Below, piece after piece: positions 44,301-53,189 of a stretch of 64,000 bases of DNA. The notes beneath the pieces were generated by a model. It was not told the origin of the DNA, did not search any database, and worked only from the letters and a program-made list of their open reading frames with translations. Source of the DNA: Liolophura sinensis (Eukaryota; Mollusca; Polyplacophora; Chitonida; Chitonidae); assembly GCF_032854445.1 (NCBI RefSeq), contig NC_088301.1:3658001-3722000 (forward strand), written 5' to 3'. The stretch's first letter is position 1. Each line of letters begins with the position of its first letter. A program made the position numbers and the translations under genes.

Positions 44301-47300
44301 TGTGTGTGTCCATGTATGGACTCTTCTTTAGAAGACTTCTCCTTGTACATTTTGTGTAAAATTGTTTGATTTAACCTACTTGACCAAAGTCACAACTCTA
44401 AGAAACGACATTCTCGACAGATTTCTCTCTTTCTGTATTTTGAGTGATCTTTAGGAATCATGTTCCGAAATATAGAACTTCTCGGAGTTGAGACTTTGGT
44501 GAACTATGTAAAACTGCTGATATTATTCACAGCATATAAATTTCTCTTTGCCTACAATCACATTACGTGTGTTTAAATCTAATCAACATGACTAATATAT
44601 CTTTGTGTACATGTATATAAATGTGCAAAGATTTTTATGATTGTTTCAGATTTTAGTGTTGACATTAAAAAGGGCATTTTCCCAATGTGCTGCGGTTCTC
44701 TGTCTGTGCTCTGATGTTGTACTGTGGGTTCCTTTTCTGTGGCTGGGTCGTTCTTGGCCCCTATCACATCAAGGTAAAGATAATGGCTCACAATGCTCCC
44801 AGCAAAGCTGTTCTGTGCTGGGTCGTTCTGGGCACCTATCACATCATTGTAGAGGTAAGGCCTACAGTACTCCCAGCAAAGCTGTTCTGTGGCTGGGTCG
44901 TTCTAGGCCCCTATCACATCATTGTAGAGATAATGGCCTACAGTACTCCCAGCAAAGCTGTTCTGTGGCTGGGTCGTTCTGGGCACCTATTACATCATTG
45001 TAGAGATAATGGCCTACAGTACTCCCAGCAAAGCTGTTCTGTGGCTGGGTCGTTCTAGGCCCCTATCACATCATTGTAGAGATAATGGCCTACAGTACTC
45101 CCAGCAAAGCTGTTCTGTGGCTGGTTCATTCATCATAAAATCCTATCATAAAATGTGCATGACATCCCAAGTACACAGGTTGTTCCTATCACACTGTGGC
45201 CACTGCTTGGATGTGTTTCACTCTCTAAAATCTTCATATTCCACATACCTGTGTTCCAGGGTAATTTATCACCTGATGATCTTATTTGACCCACATTAGA
45301 TTTGCAGCATACCTGTAGTTGTAGCTTTCTGTTAAGATATTCCCTAACCTTGAAATATTCTTTGATGTTAAAGTATTCTCAGCCTTTGAAGTATTTTCTG
45401 ACCCTTGCCCTATCCTTTTATCACAGTTCCGTCACCCAAGCTCTACCTCTGAATGTCTGTTTTCGCTAATCAATGGTGACGACATGTTTGTAACCTTCTC
45501 GGCCACCCAGACCAATAACAACTACATATGGTACTACAGCCGAATTACCTCTACATCTTCATCAGTCTTTTCATCTATGTTGTGCTCAGTCTCTTCATCG
45601 CAGTCATCATGGACACCTACGAAACCATCAAGGTGAGCTTAAGCCCAAGCTTCTTTGTTTTGCTTTTCTCCTTACGGTAAAAAATTGTACAAATTGTACA
45701 GATAGGGACTGGTCCGCAGCCGTATATAAGGAGGTTTACCTTGTAGCCGCTGGGTTACTCTGGTTTTCCTCTGACTGACTAGTTTCCTTCACTCACACAA
45801 CAGAGCACCATTGTAAAATAGAAATAACGTTAAGTACAACGCGCTCTGACACTGATCAGATAAATAAATAAATGCCAGAAGACCTGTCAAGGTTCCAACA
45901 TTCAGAGACTTTTTCATTTATATTCAGAGACTCAACAATTCCTTTGCTTCCATTCTCAATTCCAGCTCCCATTGGTTTCTGCTATTAGTTTTAGTCAGAT
46001 TTGTCAGATACCTGGGTATGAAGAGTGGTGGTCCACTCTGGGTTTCTCTACCCATAAGCCTGATGACCAACGGTTATGTAACAAATTTTTCTGTGCGATG
46101 GATTAAATAAATAAAGAAGGGAAGTTCATTTGTTTACTTTTGAGATCATGACTTACATGTATCAAATTCATACATTGGGACATTTTGGTATGGTGCATAC
46201 TACATTGTGTCAGCATTCAGTCACTAGATGACCACAATATGGCTGCGGCAACACCATAATCATTTGGTCATTGACTGATATTCATGTACTAGAAAGTTTA
46301 ATCGCACTGTTCTTACCAGACTAGTTAATTGCTCTCATAGATTCTGGAGTATTAATGGTTCCAAGGACTTTTACAGCATGCCACGTTACGTGTGTATCTG
46401 ATGTATTTTATTGTTGTGTGACAGCATGATTAATTTTGAACGGTTTTTCCTCCAGAATCTACATGTACTTCATCAGTTCTGTATTTGTCTGTTGATTGTT
46501 GTATTATACAGCAGTAGGCCTATTATTATGTTGTATTTACACTTTATGTTGCGCTTTACTTTGAAACTGTTGTTGTAATGAAGTACTTATATATTGTACT
46601 GTGTTGTGTTACACAACTGTTATATCGCATTACAGCACTCTTATTTTGTACTATATTGTATAACATAACTGTTGTGTTGTATTACAGTACTACTATGAAC
46701 ACGGTTTCCCCAAGAGTGAGCTTCATGAGTTTATGGATGAATGTACAGACCCACCCCACTCCCCACTCTACAGACGGGAGACTCGCGGCTGTAATTTCTT
46801 CTCCATGCTGCCCTGCTGTGGCAGGTAAGCCCTTCAAGTGAACTCTGATTATAGTAGTGTGTTATACAAGTAAAGTGGGATGTGCAGTCATTTGACGAGA
46901 AGGGTTAATAGGCAGTAGTAGCCTGGGCTCTGTAAACAGTAGCCTGAGCTTTATAGACAGTAGCCTGGGCTCTATAGACAGTAGCCTGGGCTCTATAGAC
47001 AGTAGCCTGAGCTCTGTAGACAATAGCCTGAGCTCTATATACAGTAGAGAGTAGCATGTGCTCTATATACAGTAGCTTGGGCTCTATAGACATTAGCCTG
47101 TGTTATATGAACAGTAGCCTGGCCTCTGTAGACAGTAGCCAAGGCAGTATAGATAGTAGCCTGAGCTCTATAGACAGTAGCCTGGGCTCTCAAAACTGTA
47201 GCCTGAGCTATATTGACCATAACCTGAGCTCTATGGACAGTTGCCTGGGCTCTATAAACAGTTGCCTGAGCTCTATAGACATTTGCCTGAGCTCTATAGA

Positions 47301-47794
47301 CAGTAGCCTGAGCTCTATAGGCAGTTGCCTGAGCTCTATAGACAGTAGCCTGAGCTCTATAGACAGTTGCTTGAGCTCTATAGACAATAGCCTGAGCTCT
47401 ATAGACAGTAGCCTGAGCTCTATAGACAGTAGCCTGAGCTCTAAAGACAGTTGCCTGAGCTCTATAAACAGTAGCCTGAGCTCTATGACTTTATTCACTA
47501 CTTTGTCATTATATCACTTGTTGAATATGAACCTTGGTATTGGTAAGCAGTGCTGATCTGATTCACAACAGTGCAATTTTTGCCTACAATGTTTTTTTCA
47601 GCTCAACTATGATCTGACCCACTGTGCTAGTGTGTGTTATTTTAAGCACTAACTTTATGACTCAGTGAAAATTGATACTAACTTTACATATATGACTCAT
47701 TGGGATATAGTTTTGCAGTTTTAACATCTGATGTGTTTGTTATTTCAGGTCAGATCCTGACACACCTAATGAGCGCACCAGGCTGTTACAGTAA
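23131..47794 (+). CDS. MCOLN: Mucolipin (TRPML) cation channel, whole locus, 14 coding exons
   Basis: TRPML channels release Ca2+, Fe2+ and other cations from endolysosomes and are gated by PI(3,5)P2. Visible features: a long N-terminal tail (about 165 residues) ending in the polybasic lipid-binding block RRKLKFFFMDPCEKWKAKRR; S1 at about 169-189; a large luminal S1-S2 loop (the polycystin-mucolipin domain) with Asn-glycosylation sequons NGS, NNT, NST, NRT and NIT; S2 about 415-435; S3 about 465-486; S4 about 502-524; S5 in exon 11; the exact mucolipin pore filter N-G-D-D at 587-590; S6 about 611-636; and a C-terminal acidic dileucine E-R-T-R-L-L (694-699) for lysosomal sorting. Phases sum to 700 residues only after allowing one extra T at 44,677-44,680 and one missing T at 45,545. 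Human paralogues are 550-580 residues; the surplus is the N-terminal tail. Confidence 0.94.
27266..27735. repeat. 53-bp degenerate tandem repeat, MCOLN intron 1
   Basis: GAGTAAGGAAGTATTCATCA recurs about every 53 bp (27,288, 27,341 and onward), about eight copies, increasingly diverged to the right. Confidence 0.9.
28104..28190 (+). mobile_element. SINE family A, 3' fragment, MCOLN intron 1
   Basis: TTCTCCCACCATAGTGTTAG then AATGAAATATTCGTGAGTAC and AAACACCAATCAGATAAATT. Confidence 0.85.
28596..28775. repeat. 44-bp tandem repeat, four copies, MCOLN intron 1
   Basis: TGAAGTACATGTATGACATC begins copies at 28,596, 28,640, 28,682 and 28,726. Confidence 0.88.
31640..31875 (+). mobile_element. 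SINE family A, diverged copy with head, MCOLN intron 1
   Basis: GAGTGGTTAGTGTGCTAATA, B-box-like TTTCAAGTCCAGCTCATGGT, then GGGTTTCACCTGGGCTCTGC and CCACCACCATAATAAA; the 3' end is rearranged. Confidence 0.78.
32925..33975. repeat. 30-bp minisatellite, about 35 copies, with 210-bp higher-order pattern, MCOLN intron 1
   Basis: The unit is GCAGGCTTATACAAATTGTT plus TTATGCATCA. The variant CAGGCTTACA recurs at 33,391, 33,601 and 33,811, a seven-unit (210-bp) period. One unit near 33,240 is 29 bp and shifts all frames. Open frames of 317, 240 and 122 codons here are consequences of the stop-free unit. Confidence 0.95.
34262..34503. repeat. 121-bp direct duplication, MCOLN intron 1
   Basis: CCATGGATGTYTAACCTSTC and the following segment through CAATTTTCAGGTAAATG occur twice, 121 bp apart, nearly identical. 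A third partial start (TGTCTTAAAAGT) follows at about 34,507. Confidence 0.9.
36462..36772 (+). CDS. MCOLN: MCOLN exon 2 (polybasic PIP-binding block and start of S1)
   Basis: Residues 81-184. The unconserved tail is followed by MEDRLRRKLKFFFMDPCEKW and KLGLQVLKILLLTIQ. Acceptor ATCTTTCAG, donor CAG|GTGAGA. Confidence 0.93.
37029..37220 (+). CDS. MCOLN: MCOLN exon 3 (S1 end and luminal loop)
   Basis: Residues 185-248. FVERNTVSFKHLFLKGWDP matches the conserved NTIAFKHLFLKG segment just after S1. Acceptor ACTTCCAG, donor CGG|GTAAGA. Confidence 0.94.
37877..38030 (+). CDS. MCOLN: MCOLN exon 4 (luminal loop)
   Basis: Residues 249-299. Contains sequons NGS and NNT and the Cys of QLCKVTY, equivalent to the Cys in the vertebrate AICQHFY segment. 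Acceptor TGTTTCAG, donor ACAG|GTATTG, phase 1. Confidence 0.9.
38547..38661 (+). CDS. MCOLN: MCOLN exon 5 (luminal loop)
   Basis: Residues 300-337. ECFFVHKVAVFNSTTNRTEM and KSLNFD match the ECFFV...LNLTLDF region. The donor AG|GTTTGT is weak but keeps frame with exon 6. Confidence 0.9.
38767..38863 (+). CDS. MCOLN: MCOLN exon 6 (luminal loop)
   Basis: Residues 338-370. VQLKFALKSVNLETY and PECYKFNIT match the LQFKLKAINLQT...PDCYDFTLT stretch. Acceptor GGTTTTCAG, donor ACT|GTGAGT. Confidence 0.94.
38958..39055 (+). mobile_element. SINE family A, 3' fragment, MCOLN intron 6
   Basis: TTTCCTCCCATCATAATGCT, GCCGCCATCGTATAAGTGAA and a diverged AAAACACCTACCATATAAAT tail. Confidence 0.82.
39250..39392 (+). 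mobile_element. SINE family A, 5'-truncated, MCOLN intron 6
   Basis: CTGGCAGCAACCTGCGTATG, CTGGGCTCTGCCCGGTTTCC, then body and tail CACCAATCAAGTAAATAAAT. Confidence 0.88.
40375..40471 (+). CDS. MCOLN: MCOLN exon 7 (source of 67-bp array)
   Basis: Residues 371-402. ITFDNNDHDGQMLVELD then ALVCKGEI corresponds to the ITFDN...GRIKISLD segment. Acceptor TCTTGCAG, donor AAAG|GTATGG. The exon's 3' part and donor recur seven times in the intron. Confidence 0.9.
40405..40965 (+). repeat. 67-bp tandem array built from MCOLN exon 7 3' end plus donor
   Basis: Units start in the exon at GAACTGGATACTTATGTCTC and run through the donor AAAG|GTATGG to TTATTG. The true donor is at 40,472 and copies follow every 67 bp to about 40,941, eight units in all, nearly identical (one reads GTACGG). 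Confidence 0.93.
41193..41311 (+). CDS. MCOLN: MCOLN exon 8 (S2)
   Basis: Residues 403-442. FDAMVMMVSLLSCLLCIRSL is S2, matching the FDAFVILTCLVSLILCIRS block. Acceptor GTGTTTCAG, donor AAGATG|GTATGT. The exon end plus donor is duplicated once directly downstream. Confidence 0.93.
41255..41372 (+). repeat. 56-bp direct duplication of MCOLN exon 8 3' end plus donor
   Basis: The block with TTAGCCAGGGCACAG and ATGGTATGTG occurs at 41,285-41,317 and again, somewhat diverged, at 41,341-41,373. Both keep a GTATGTG donor, 56 bp apart. Confidence 0.85.
41972..42121 (+). CDS. MCOLN: MCOLN exon 9 (S2-S3 linker, S3)
   Basis: Residues 443-492. SDRLEFWNFWYVLIICNDIL then TVVGTAFKIQ is S3 (vertebrate SDQMEFVNGWYIMIIISDIL). 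Acceptor TTTGTGCAG, donor AAG|GTAAGT. Confidence 0.95.
42428..42541 (+). CDS. MCOLN: MCOLN exon 10 (S4)
   Basis: Residues 493-530. YDLCSMMLGTGNLMAWFGVL then RYLGFFKKYN covers S4 and the S4-S5 linker, matching LLGTSTMLVWLGVIRYLGFF. Acceptor ATTTTCAG, donor AAT|GTAAGT. Confidence 0.95.
42645..44305. repeat. 32-bp minisatellite, about 50 copies, MCOLN intron 10
   Basis: The unit is CCATATAGACCAGGTGGTTT plus ATGTCTGCAGGG, with a 32-bp period (43,521 to 43,553), and many point variants. Each unit carries TTTATGTCTGCAG|G, which resembles a 3' splice site, upstream of the real exon 11 acceptor at 44,649. Confidence 0.95.
44650..44773 (+). CDS. MCOLN: MCOLN exon 11 (S5), with +1 frameshift; source of 76-bp array
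   Basis: Residues 531-571 after correction. The frame opens ILVLTLKRAF, then a TTTT run at 44,677-44,680 has one T too many; beyond it the second frame reads NVLRFSVCALMLYCGFLFCG and WVVLGPYHIK, the S5 helix. Exon length is 124 nt (41 codons plus one), confirming a single-base excess. Read literally, it would stop in exon 12. Confidence 0.9.
44735..45127 (+). repeat. 76-bp tandem array built from MCOLN exon 11 3' end plus donor
   Basis: TTCTGTGGCTGGGTCGTTCT begins units at 44,735 (true exon), 44,811, 44,885, 44,961, 45,037 and a partial one at 45,113. The true junction CAAG|GTAAAG is replaced in copies by CATT|GTAGAG, retaining GT. Confidence 0.9.
45427..45632 (+). CDS. MCOLN: MCOLN exon 12 (pore and S6), with -1 frameshift
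   Basis: Residues 572-640 after correction. SECLFSLINGDDMFVTFSAT contains the pore helix and the NGDD filter. Near 45,545 the sequence CGAATTACC lacks one T, after which another frame reads YLYIFISLFIYVVLSLFIAV and MDTYETIK (S6). Exon length 206 is one short of 69 codons. Acceptor TTTATCACAG, donor AAG|GTGAGC. Confidence 0.92.
45715..45876 (+). mobile_element. Possible SINE-related fragment, MCOLN intron 12
   Basis: GCTGGGTTACTCTGGTTTTC, CACCATTGTAAAATAGAAAT, ACGTTAAGTACAACGCGCTC and a GATAAATAAATAAATG tail resemble the layout of the other SINEs but match family A poorly. Confidence 0.4.
46688..46824 (+). CDS. MCOLN: MCOLN exon 13 (C-terminal tail)
   Basis: Residues 641-686. HGFPKSELHEFMDECTD matches the DGFPETELRTFISECKD region. 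The Cys-containing NFFSMLPCCG resembles the palmitoylated Cys cluster of vertebrate mucolipins. Acceptor GTATTACAG, donor GCAG|GTAAGC. Confidence 0.93.
46916..47490. repeat. 21-bp minisatellite, about 27 copies, MCOLN intron 13
   Basis: The unit is AGCCTGAGCTCTATAGACAG plus T, with a 21-bp period. Being a multiple of three and mostly stop-free, it yields a spurious 166-codon Ser/Leu-rich frame. Confidence 0.94.
47749..47794 (+). CDS. MCOLN: MCOLN exon 14 (stop codon, dileucine signal)
   Basis: Encodes SDPDTPNERTRLLQ then TAA. ERTRLL fits the [DE]xxxL[LI] lysosomal sorting consensus. Acceptor TATTTCAG. The final codons and stop recur in a 3' flank repeat. Confidence 0.85.
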
Positions 47795-48025
47795 CAACCC
47801 ACCTGTTCCCAACTTTTAATTTTGATTCACCTGTTCGCAGCTGTTACAGTAACAACTCACCTGGTCCCGACTGTTACAGTAACAATTCATGTATTGTACA
47901 GCTCACCTGTTTCCGACTAGATACAGTAACAGTTCATGTATTCCCAACTGTTACAGTAACAACTTACCTGTTCTTGACTGTTACAGTAACAGCCTACATG
48001 TTCCCGACTGTTACAGGAACAACTC
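47780..48025 (+). repeat. Tandem repeat seeded by the MCOLN stop-codon region
   Basis: CTGTTACAGTAACAAC, containing the last codons and TAA of MCOLN, recurs with TCACCTGTTCCCGA spacers about six times across the 3' flank with some divergence. Confidence 0.75.
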
Positions 48026-48267
48026 ATGCGGACATGATGTCACATTTCAATTTGCTCATGTTACACAATACAATGGATTTACCAGTGTTGAATGAGATTA
48101 AAGAAGTGGTTATATAGATTTGCGTTCCACTGTATTGTCAGGGTCTCAAAACCAGAAGGTGTGAATTTTTAGTCAGTTGTGTATACCCTGTAGACCAGAG
48201 CTGCATATGCAGACATGCAGTAATCAGGTGACATGCTTATTAAAATGTAAAATATTTGAACCAGTTA

Positions 48268-48400
48268 TGTTTATTTATTTATATGGTTGATGTTTTACAC
48301 CGTTCTCAAGAATATTTCACTTATAGCTGTACGATGGTGGAAAGACACCCATGATCATGTACAGGTTGTTGGCAGTCCTTCCTACATACAGGTATGACCG
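48268..48400 (-). mobile_element. SINE family A, diverged 5'-truncated copy, MCOLN 3' flank
   Basis: TTTATTTATTTATATGGTTG, TTTTACACCGTTCTCAAGAA, TATTTCACTTATAG and CAGGTTGTTGGCAGTCCTTC. Confidence 0.8.
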
Positions 48401-49033
48401 TAGACTATTACTGTGTCAAGATCACAGTGGAAGTGGAGTGATTTTATATACAGTCTACTTTGGTTTGTTATGGAAAGCAAAAACTAGACAGTGTGAAGAA
48501 GTGATCAAACTGTGAGTGGTTCATGAGGCTTTTCACTTTAGCTGTTGTTCGGTTTGTTCAACGCTCTCATTCAAGGAGGTATCATTTATGAATATAAGAA
48601 CATAACATTGCTGAATATGCCAGTCTGTGTAAAGCAGCAGGAGGTGAGCCGTAAGCCAAGACTTGGTTGTTCAACAGACTGCTGGATTAGATATTGATCA
48701 ATGTTCTTTGAAACAATTTTTTGATGAATGTATGAATAGCCCGAATCTCCTAACAAAACCAGACATACTTGTACTTCTGTGATTCGTGAAACAAAATACT
48801 CAAATTGACATTGAAGAAAAAATTGAACTTAAGCATTTTCATCCGGAAGTCATGACTACATTGGTGGTAAGAAACCATATTTGTGATGTTAAGGTGATAT
48901 TTAAAGTCTTAGCATTTTGTTTGACATATTTTTACCAATAATCTTGTAAGATGTAAATATATGATTATGTGAAATGTTCTAAGTAATGTTATTCATACAT
49001 ACTCATGATGCAATATATGTATATGTATTTGTG

Positions 49034-49107
49034 TATATATATATATTTATGTGTGTGTATATATATATATATTTATGTGTGTGTATATATATATATATAT
49101 ATATACA
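49034..49107. repeat. (TA)n microsatellite with ATTTATGTGTGTG interruptions
   Basis: Three TATATA runs separated by two near-identical interruptions, in the MCOLN 3' flank. Confidence 0.9.
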
Positions 49108-51217
49108 TATTTCCTGGTTGAAGGTTATAGCAGTGATCTGGCCTGTTGGTCACAAAATAACCCCAAGTTTAAGTCAGAATTTACCTACCAGCTTTATACC
49201 AACTTCCTTTGTCTATACTATCTATGGGTTATTGTTACATTTGTCAGCAGCAGAAATTTGTTAGGCCTATGCCAACTGCAAAGAAGAGGAAACAAATGAT
49301 GTCCCATGAAGATGTCTTAGAGACCCATGTATAGGCCGGCAGTTTATACCAAGGCTTGCTGATTTCAGAGTGAAGAATGTCATTCCTCAAGGAATGTTCA
49401 GTGGTTCAAAAGTCATGTGTGTTGCCAACAGTGTACTCGTAACTGCTGTTAGTTCTCCTTAATTTTAGCTCTGTTTATCTATAATAGGGAAAGAGAAGTT
49501 TACTTGTACAAAAATAACATGTGAACTTGTATCCTTTTTTCTTTCAGATCATTGAAACCTGTGTGATTATCCAGGTTTATGCGGTTATATCTGTATAAAT
49601 GTCAGTGTGTACAGGGATTGTGTGGTGCTAGTTGGTGGACTGGGTTACATGCTGATTAACTCTTGAGTACAGTCTATACCAAGAGTGGTGATAGAAATCA
49701 AAACTTTGTTAGTGCTCTCTATAAAAAAGAGTGTAAATGTCTTAAATGAAACACTTTTGTTTGTTGTCACATTTTAGAGCTTTAAAAAGATTCACTTAGA
49801 TTACGTATTGTTATGTGTTCAAAAGCTTAATATTTTTCTTTGATGTAATTACCTTGCTGCGAAAGGTATTGCATGATTATTTATTTGTTTTATTGTTTCC
49901 CCTTTGAGGAAAGGTAATCAAAATTTAGGAAGTTGGTCAATTTCAGCATTTCAGTACAATACATAACTGATTCCAATCATATCAATTTGGTTGTTCCTAA
50001 TAGATAGGTAGTTGTGGGATAGAGTAGTCCCAATGAAGTAGGTCAGTATGACATCATGGAAAAACAGAATAATAATAATATATGGATGTTTTTGAGTTGT
50101 AGGGAGAAGTATATCTGCTCTGCTGTTTGTGGCGTACAAGATTTACTTCCCTTTGTACAGGTTTAGTGAGCCTCATTCCGCATATTGATTTTTCGTACTT
50201 ACGTTGCGTAACTCATCAGTTGTACCATACCCCAAACCAATGTCATATAAGCACATAACCAAGTGTCCATTCCAAACTCTATACAACAGTGTGTCTGTAT
50301 GTACATAGAACGTATTTGTGTTAATGTGTCTATAACCCAATACTGTATTTCACAACTTAAACCTGATTCAATACAATTTTTACTGCAACAATGTTTCTGA
50401 GTTAAATAGGTCTTTTGTGTTGGGTTGTGAAAACAGACCATTTCAAAACCTGGATATTTGAAATAAGAAAATAATAAGTAGATTTAAGCTCCTTTTCATG
50501 AGATTTGAATATCAAGTTTAAATTTAAGGGCATGCTAGCAGTCTGTGTTGACAAAATAAACTTTTCATACACTCACTACTAAAAGTTCAGTGTTCATCTA
50601 CTTAGCCTTAGATTCGCCAATTAACTTAACAGTATAAATAGGCTGACCCCCAGTAAACCTAGAAGTTGGGTTTTGTACGTATGAACTAATTGACTTCTCA
50701 GTTCGCTTTCTGGCCTTTTCTATTAAGTTTGGCCTAAGTTTTTGCAGGATCCATTCTATGAAAAGACAGAAACTAAAGTTTTATATGAAATCTACCTCAA
50801 ATGGAAGGATAAACCAGGCATATGAACATTTTATATACTGTTTGGAAAGAAAATGCGTAGTAATTATTTTACGAACTAGAAGGCTTTCAGATAAAATAGC
50901 CTAATAATTAAATTATGTAAAATAAATAACCCCAAACCATTAAGTGTATATGGAAGCCTTGTTGGCAAAGAACATTATATGAAGGTGTAAAAATGCTTTG
51001 GCTTATGTGAGATACAGAGATGTTATGTACCTATCATACCCTGTGTCTCTATAAACTAAACACCTGCATTTTTACACAGCTGAAAATTATGCATACATTT
51101 AGTTCCATTTATTTTTTTAAGGAGAGTTTTATTCAAATTTTTCAGAAGTTTTTCTCATGTTAAACACAGCTTTTAATGTTGGAATTGCTCCTGTTAATAC
51201 TCGAGAAAAAGACTTAA

Positions 51218-51349
51218 GACTGAAAAACTGAACAATCACAAATCACCAAAAAGGAGATGTGGTGTAAGAGCACTCTGTCCACTGACTGAAAAACTGAACA
51301 ATCACAAATCACCAAAAAGGAGATGTGGTGTAAGAGCACTCTGTCACTG
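51218..51349. repeat. 66-bp direct duplication
   Basis: GACTGAAAAACTGAACAATC and the segment to GAGCACTCTGTCCACT occur twice, at 51,218 and 51,284, almost identical; therefore recent. Confidence 0.9.
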
Positions 51350-53189
51350 ACATTATGGACTTAAAAGACAACGGTAGAATTATTAAATTTCCGTGAATTT
51401 AATGCTGTTGTGACAGTATGAGTACATGTTCTCTTCTATACAGTTCCAGCAGGCTGTCTGGTGATGCTTGCTTTACTTTTGCGGCATCTTTGCCATTAAT
51501 CTATATTAGTACTTCCTGTTGGGTAAAAAGGGAGAGGGGTGGAGAGGGCGCTTAGAGGAACATTGGCTGCACTGCTGCCGTTATTGAGAAAATACATGTA
51601 TACATAAATCATAAAGGAAACTGTGAAGCAGGCAGTTATGGCCACAAAACAGTTATTCGCTAGAGCTTTTAAGCGACCTTGTATTATATTACGTATTTTG
51701 AATCAAGCAAGAACACTTGGCGTCGCCCATTCCTGACATATAGCCACAAATGAGCCTTACTTGACGTCACATCTACTTAACGCACTGTCGCATAAGGCAC
51801 ATTATCACGTGACATCAGGAAAATTTTACGTGAACTGCCGAAGATTTTGTTTTTTAAAACCTTCACTTATACAAATTAAATAGAGTTATTCATCTTAAAT
51901 CCTTTTGAACCCTGGTTTTAGCTTTGTTCCCTAGGGTATCATTTTAATATTTCCGCGTAGCTTGTCTTAGGACAGAAGTAGCACTTTAAACGTGTTTTAA
52001 TAAAGTAATATCAACATATTATTTGAAAATTAAGGTATTTGTGCTACCAGTGTTTATAGTGTACCAGTACTCAATTCGCATATGTAGTGTAAATACATGC
52101 AGCTGGGCTGCATGTATGTGTACTGCCCTTGTAGTGCTCGTTGAAAATTGACCTTTACAGTAGTGCTCTGAAATGCCCCTTTATGGCAGACGATTGATAG
52201 ACGAAAGTTAGACACGACGCCTGTAGTAGTAAATTTAAAATGTGCAATGTAATCCAGGCTATATGTCACACATTTGTAGCAGAGACCTGGTCCATGTTAT
52301 TCTTACATATACTTTTTCAGTACGGTATTGGTTTCGCGTTGAGTCCTGACATGGGTGGGTGTGTTACCCAGGCACTCTGACCACCATCGTACATGTCCAT
52401 TCAGTGAAGTGTATGACGTTCAGCTGCAATCAGTCAATGCAGTTTAGATTTCGCAATGTAGAAATATTCACTTTACTGTACAACCACCATAAATAAAATA
52501 TATGTCAAGTGTATTTGTATATCTTGTCGTATAAAAGTGAAATATTGGGGAAAACTGGGTCTCTGTGGTTTCATGGGCACATCTGTCAGAAAGTTCAAGA
52601 CTTCGAAGCCGCAAATTGCCTTTTGTTTCCAAGTATGTTTAGCAGGAATTCAGCCTGTACCTTGATCGTTTTACCAGGTAGTATGTAATTACCGTCTTTC
52701 AGCATTTGACCAGAGTGATACATTATACATGTACATGTATTTTTAACTTTATAATCTGTTTCTTTTCACCAGTCGGCTATACTCAGCTGTCTGTAAAATT
52801 AGTCATACTCTTTACTGAAATTGCCTTCAGTCTATGACACGTAACAACATAAGCCCTACACATTGATATGTTCAAATTTCATTTTCTTGCAATGAAAATG
52901 AATTTATAACACTTTTTTAAATCCATAGTGTTAAACTGTATAAATCTGGTTTCGACGGAAAAACTCGGGTCACGTCATAATTATTCTGATTTGAATAATT
53001 TTATACAATGCTGAATATAGGCGATTGGTTAAAAGAAACATACTATTGGTGGCATAGTTGTGCCGTTGAATTGTCTCTGTCACGTCGTGCAGCACAGAGC
53101 CGAGGGAGAGGTTTTCCATCTGCCATAAATGTATTGCAGCTCTGTGTGTTTCCTCTAGTGGATGTTTCTGAGTATGGGTATGCCCTGGT

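Larger units (their letters stand above)
47795..53189. other. MCOLN 3' flank / intergenic
   Basis: Holds the stop-codon-derived repeat, a SINE fragment, a TA microsatellite and a 66-bp duplication. An AATAAA at 50,555-50,560 is one candidate polyadenylation signal, but the 3' UTR end cannot be fixed. No protein-coding gene was recognised. Confidence 0.6.

Noticed and set aside
46578..46687. Acceptor-side duplication before MCOLN exon 13
   Set aside because: GCATTACAGCACTC resembles the true acceptor, but the surrounding TTGTATTAC-rich sequence explains it; no exon bases are clearly copied.
47056..47556. 166-codon Ser/Leu repeat frame
   Set aside because: 21-bp minisatellite artefact in MCOLN intron 13.
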